Notes under the pieces: model-generated
Databases searched by the model: none
Seen by the model: the letters and a program-made list of their open reading frames with translations, nothing else
What the model was told of the DNA's origin: nothing
Translations under genes and position numbers: made by a program
Assembly: GCF_018691265.1 (NCBI RefSeq)
Contig: NW_024881322.1
Span: 1,550,001 to 1,614,000, forward strand
DNA from: Tyto alba
Taxonomy: Eukaryota > Chordata > Aves > Strigiformes > Tytonidae
Direction: 5' to 3'
Length of the DNA: 64,000 bases
In this document: piece by piece, positions 63,305 through 64,000 of the stretch
Layout: each line of letters begins with the position of its first letter
How positions within the stretch are numbered: the stretch's first letter is position 1

Positions 63305-63322
63305 CCCCCCCCCCCCCCCCCC
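63305..63322 (+). repeat. Poly(C) tract, 18 C
   Basis: C18 inside a small GC-rich patch (62.8-63.65 kb). Confidence 0.9.
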
Positions 63323-64000
63323 GGCGGATGAGCCCCGGGGGCGGCTCGGCCGGGTTGCTGCCTGCCGCCTGCCCGCAGCACCCGGGGCTGGGGCTCTGCG
63401 CTCGGCGGGGGTAGAGCCGTGAACTGCTGGAGCGCCCAGCCGCGCTCGGCTGACCCACTTTAGGCTCAGGCGTGTGGTCACGTTTCTGTCAAAACGGTCC
63501 ACGCGCCCGAGAGAGAGGTTTAGCCAGCTGCGGGCGGGCGGGCAGCGCCCGCTTCGGCGCAGAGGTTGCTGGTGTAGACGCAACCCCTTGCCGCGTTTTG
63601 GAGAAAGCCCGGGCGTGGGTGCACTGATGGGCAACCGGAGGCCACAGAGCTTCTGATTTAGTACCAGGCTTTTAGTACTAAAGTACTGGAACACTAAGCA
63701 TAAAGTACTAAAACCAGATTTGTCGGACCGCGATCTGCTTGCAGCTCCTGACCCACCGGGGCATTTTAAGGCATATGGGGATAAATAATTCTTTTCCTGA
63801 AAGTGCTGCACCCTCAGCTCTGGCGGTTTGGCGGCTGGCCCGGCCAGAGCGCAGCTGTATGTACGGGGCTGTCTGTATGGCAGGGGCTGGGGCAGTAACA
63901 CCGTCAGCCCACCCAGCTCCAAGCAGAGCAGCAAGTAGAAAGCTAAAGCAGCCAGTGCTGGTTTCTCTTTCCAGATTTGGTCTCAGACACTCAGGACAGA

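Larger units (their letters stand above)
58690..64000. other. Far-upstream intergenic with small GC-rich patches
   Basis: GC-richer patches at 59.73-60.15, 60.65-60.8, 61.7-62.05 and 62.8-63.65 kb, with C19, T20 and C18 tracts. Frames of 150-243 codons here are Pro/Arg/Gly/Ser-rich and match nothing I know. No exon is supported. Confidence 0.4.

Noticed and set aside
63203..63934. 243-codon minus frame
   Set aside because: Crosses a C18 run as poly-Gly; no domain or conserved motif seen.
1..64000. tRNA, rRNA, CRISPR array or prokaryotic system
   Set aside because: No tRNA A/B-box pair with a foldable clover, no rRNA-like sequence and no regularly spaced repeats. The spliced T-box gene and LTRs show vertebrate DNA.

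Overview
The window looks like a piece of bird (probably neoavian) chromosome. It is AT-rich non-coding DNA with two typical avian endogenous-retrovirus LTRs, very decayed MIR/CORE-SINE copies, many poly(A) and pentanucleotide arrays, and large GC-rich CpG islands. It holds one protein-coding gene that I can support: EOMES (Eomesodermin/TBR2), a T-box transcription factor, on the minus strand. Six coding exons lie between 47543 and 51436, all with GT/AG junctions and consistent phases, and encode 660 residues. The introns are very short (92 to 687 bp). A TATA box lies at 51549-51554. CCAAT boxes and an inverted-repeat site lie just upstream of it. The 3' UTR ends near an AATAAA at 46459-46464.

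Layout. 1-43.3 kb is the 3' flank of EOMES. It is gene-poor and holds MIR-like SINE relics (about 2.5, 6.7, 14.1 and 24.7 kb), a solo LTR with a perfect 5-bp target duplication (29208-29812), A-rich pentamer arrays (32.4 and 32.9 kb), a broken Ty3/Gypsy-type reverse-transcriptase relic (33.4-33.8 kb, minus), and a second LTR (36191-37183, minus) lying between two copies of a ~148-bp direct repeat. 43.3-46.4 kb holds a GC-rich island and two AT-rich islets that look like conserved non-coding elements, one with three T-box-type GGTGT half sites. 46.4-51.5 kb is EOMES. 49.6-54.4 kb is its CpG island, with G-quadruplex-type tracts. 54.4-57.4 kb is AT-rich upstream sequence ending in an enhancer-like block (56.93-57.36 kb). 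57.5-58.7 kb is a second CpG island of unknown function. 58.7-64 kb is mixed sequence with smaller GC-rich patches and no recognisable gene.

How it fits together. A compact developmental-regulator gene in a wide non-coding neighbourhood is the usual arrangement for EOMES, where distal elements control expression in mesendoderm, trophectoderm, neural progenitors and lymphocytes. The candidate elements here are inferred from base composition and motif content only. Cross-species alignment is the deciding test. I see no bacterial-type system, CRISPR array, tRNA or rRNA.
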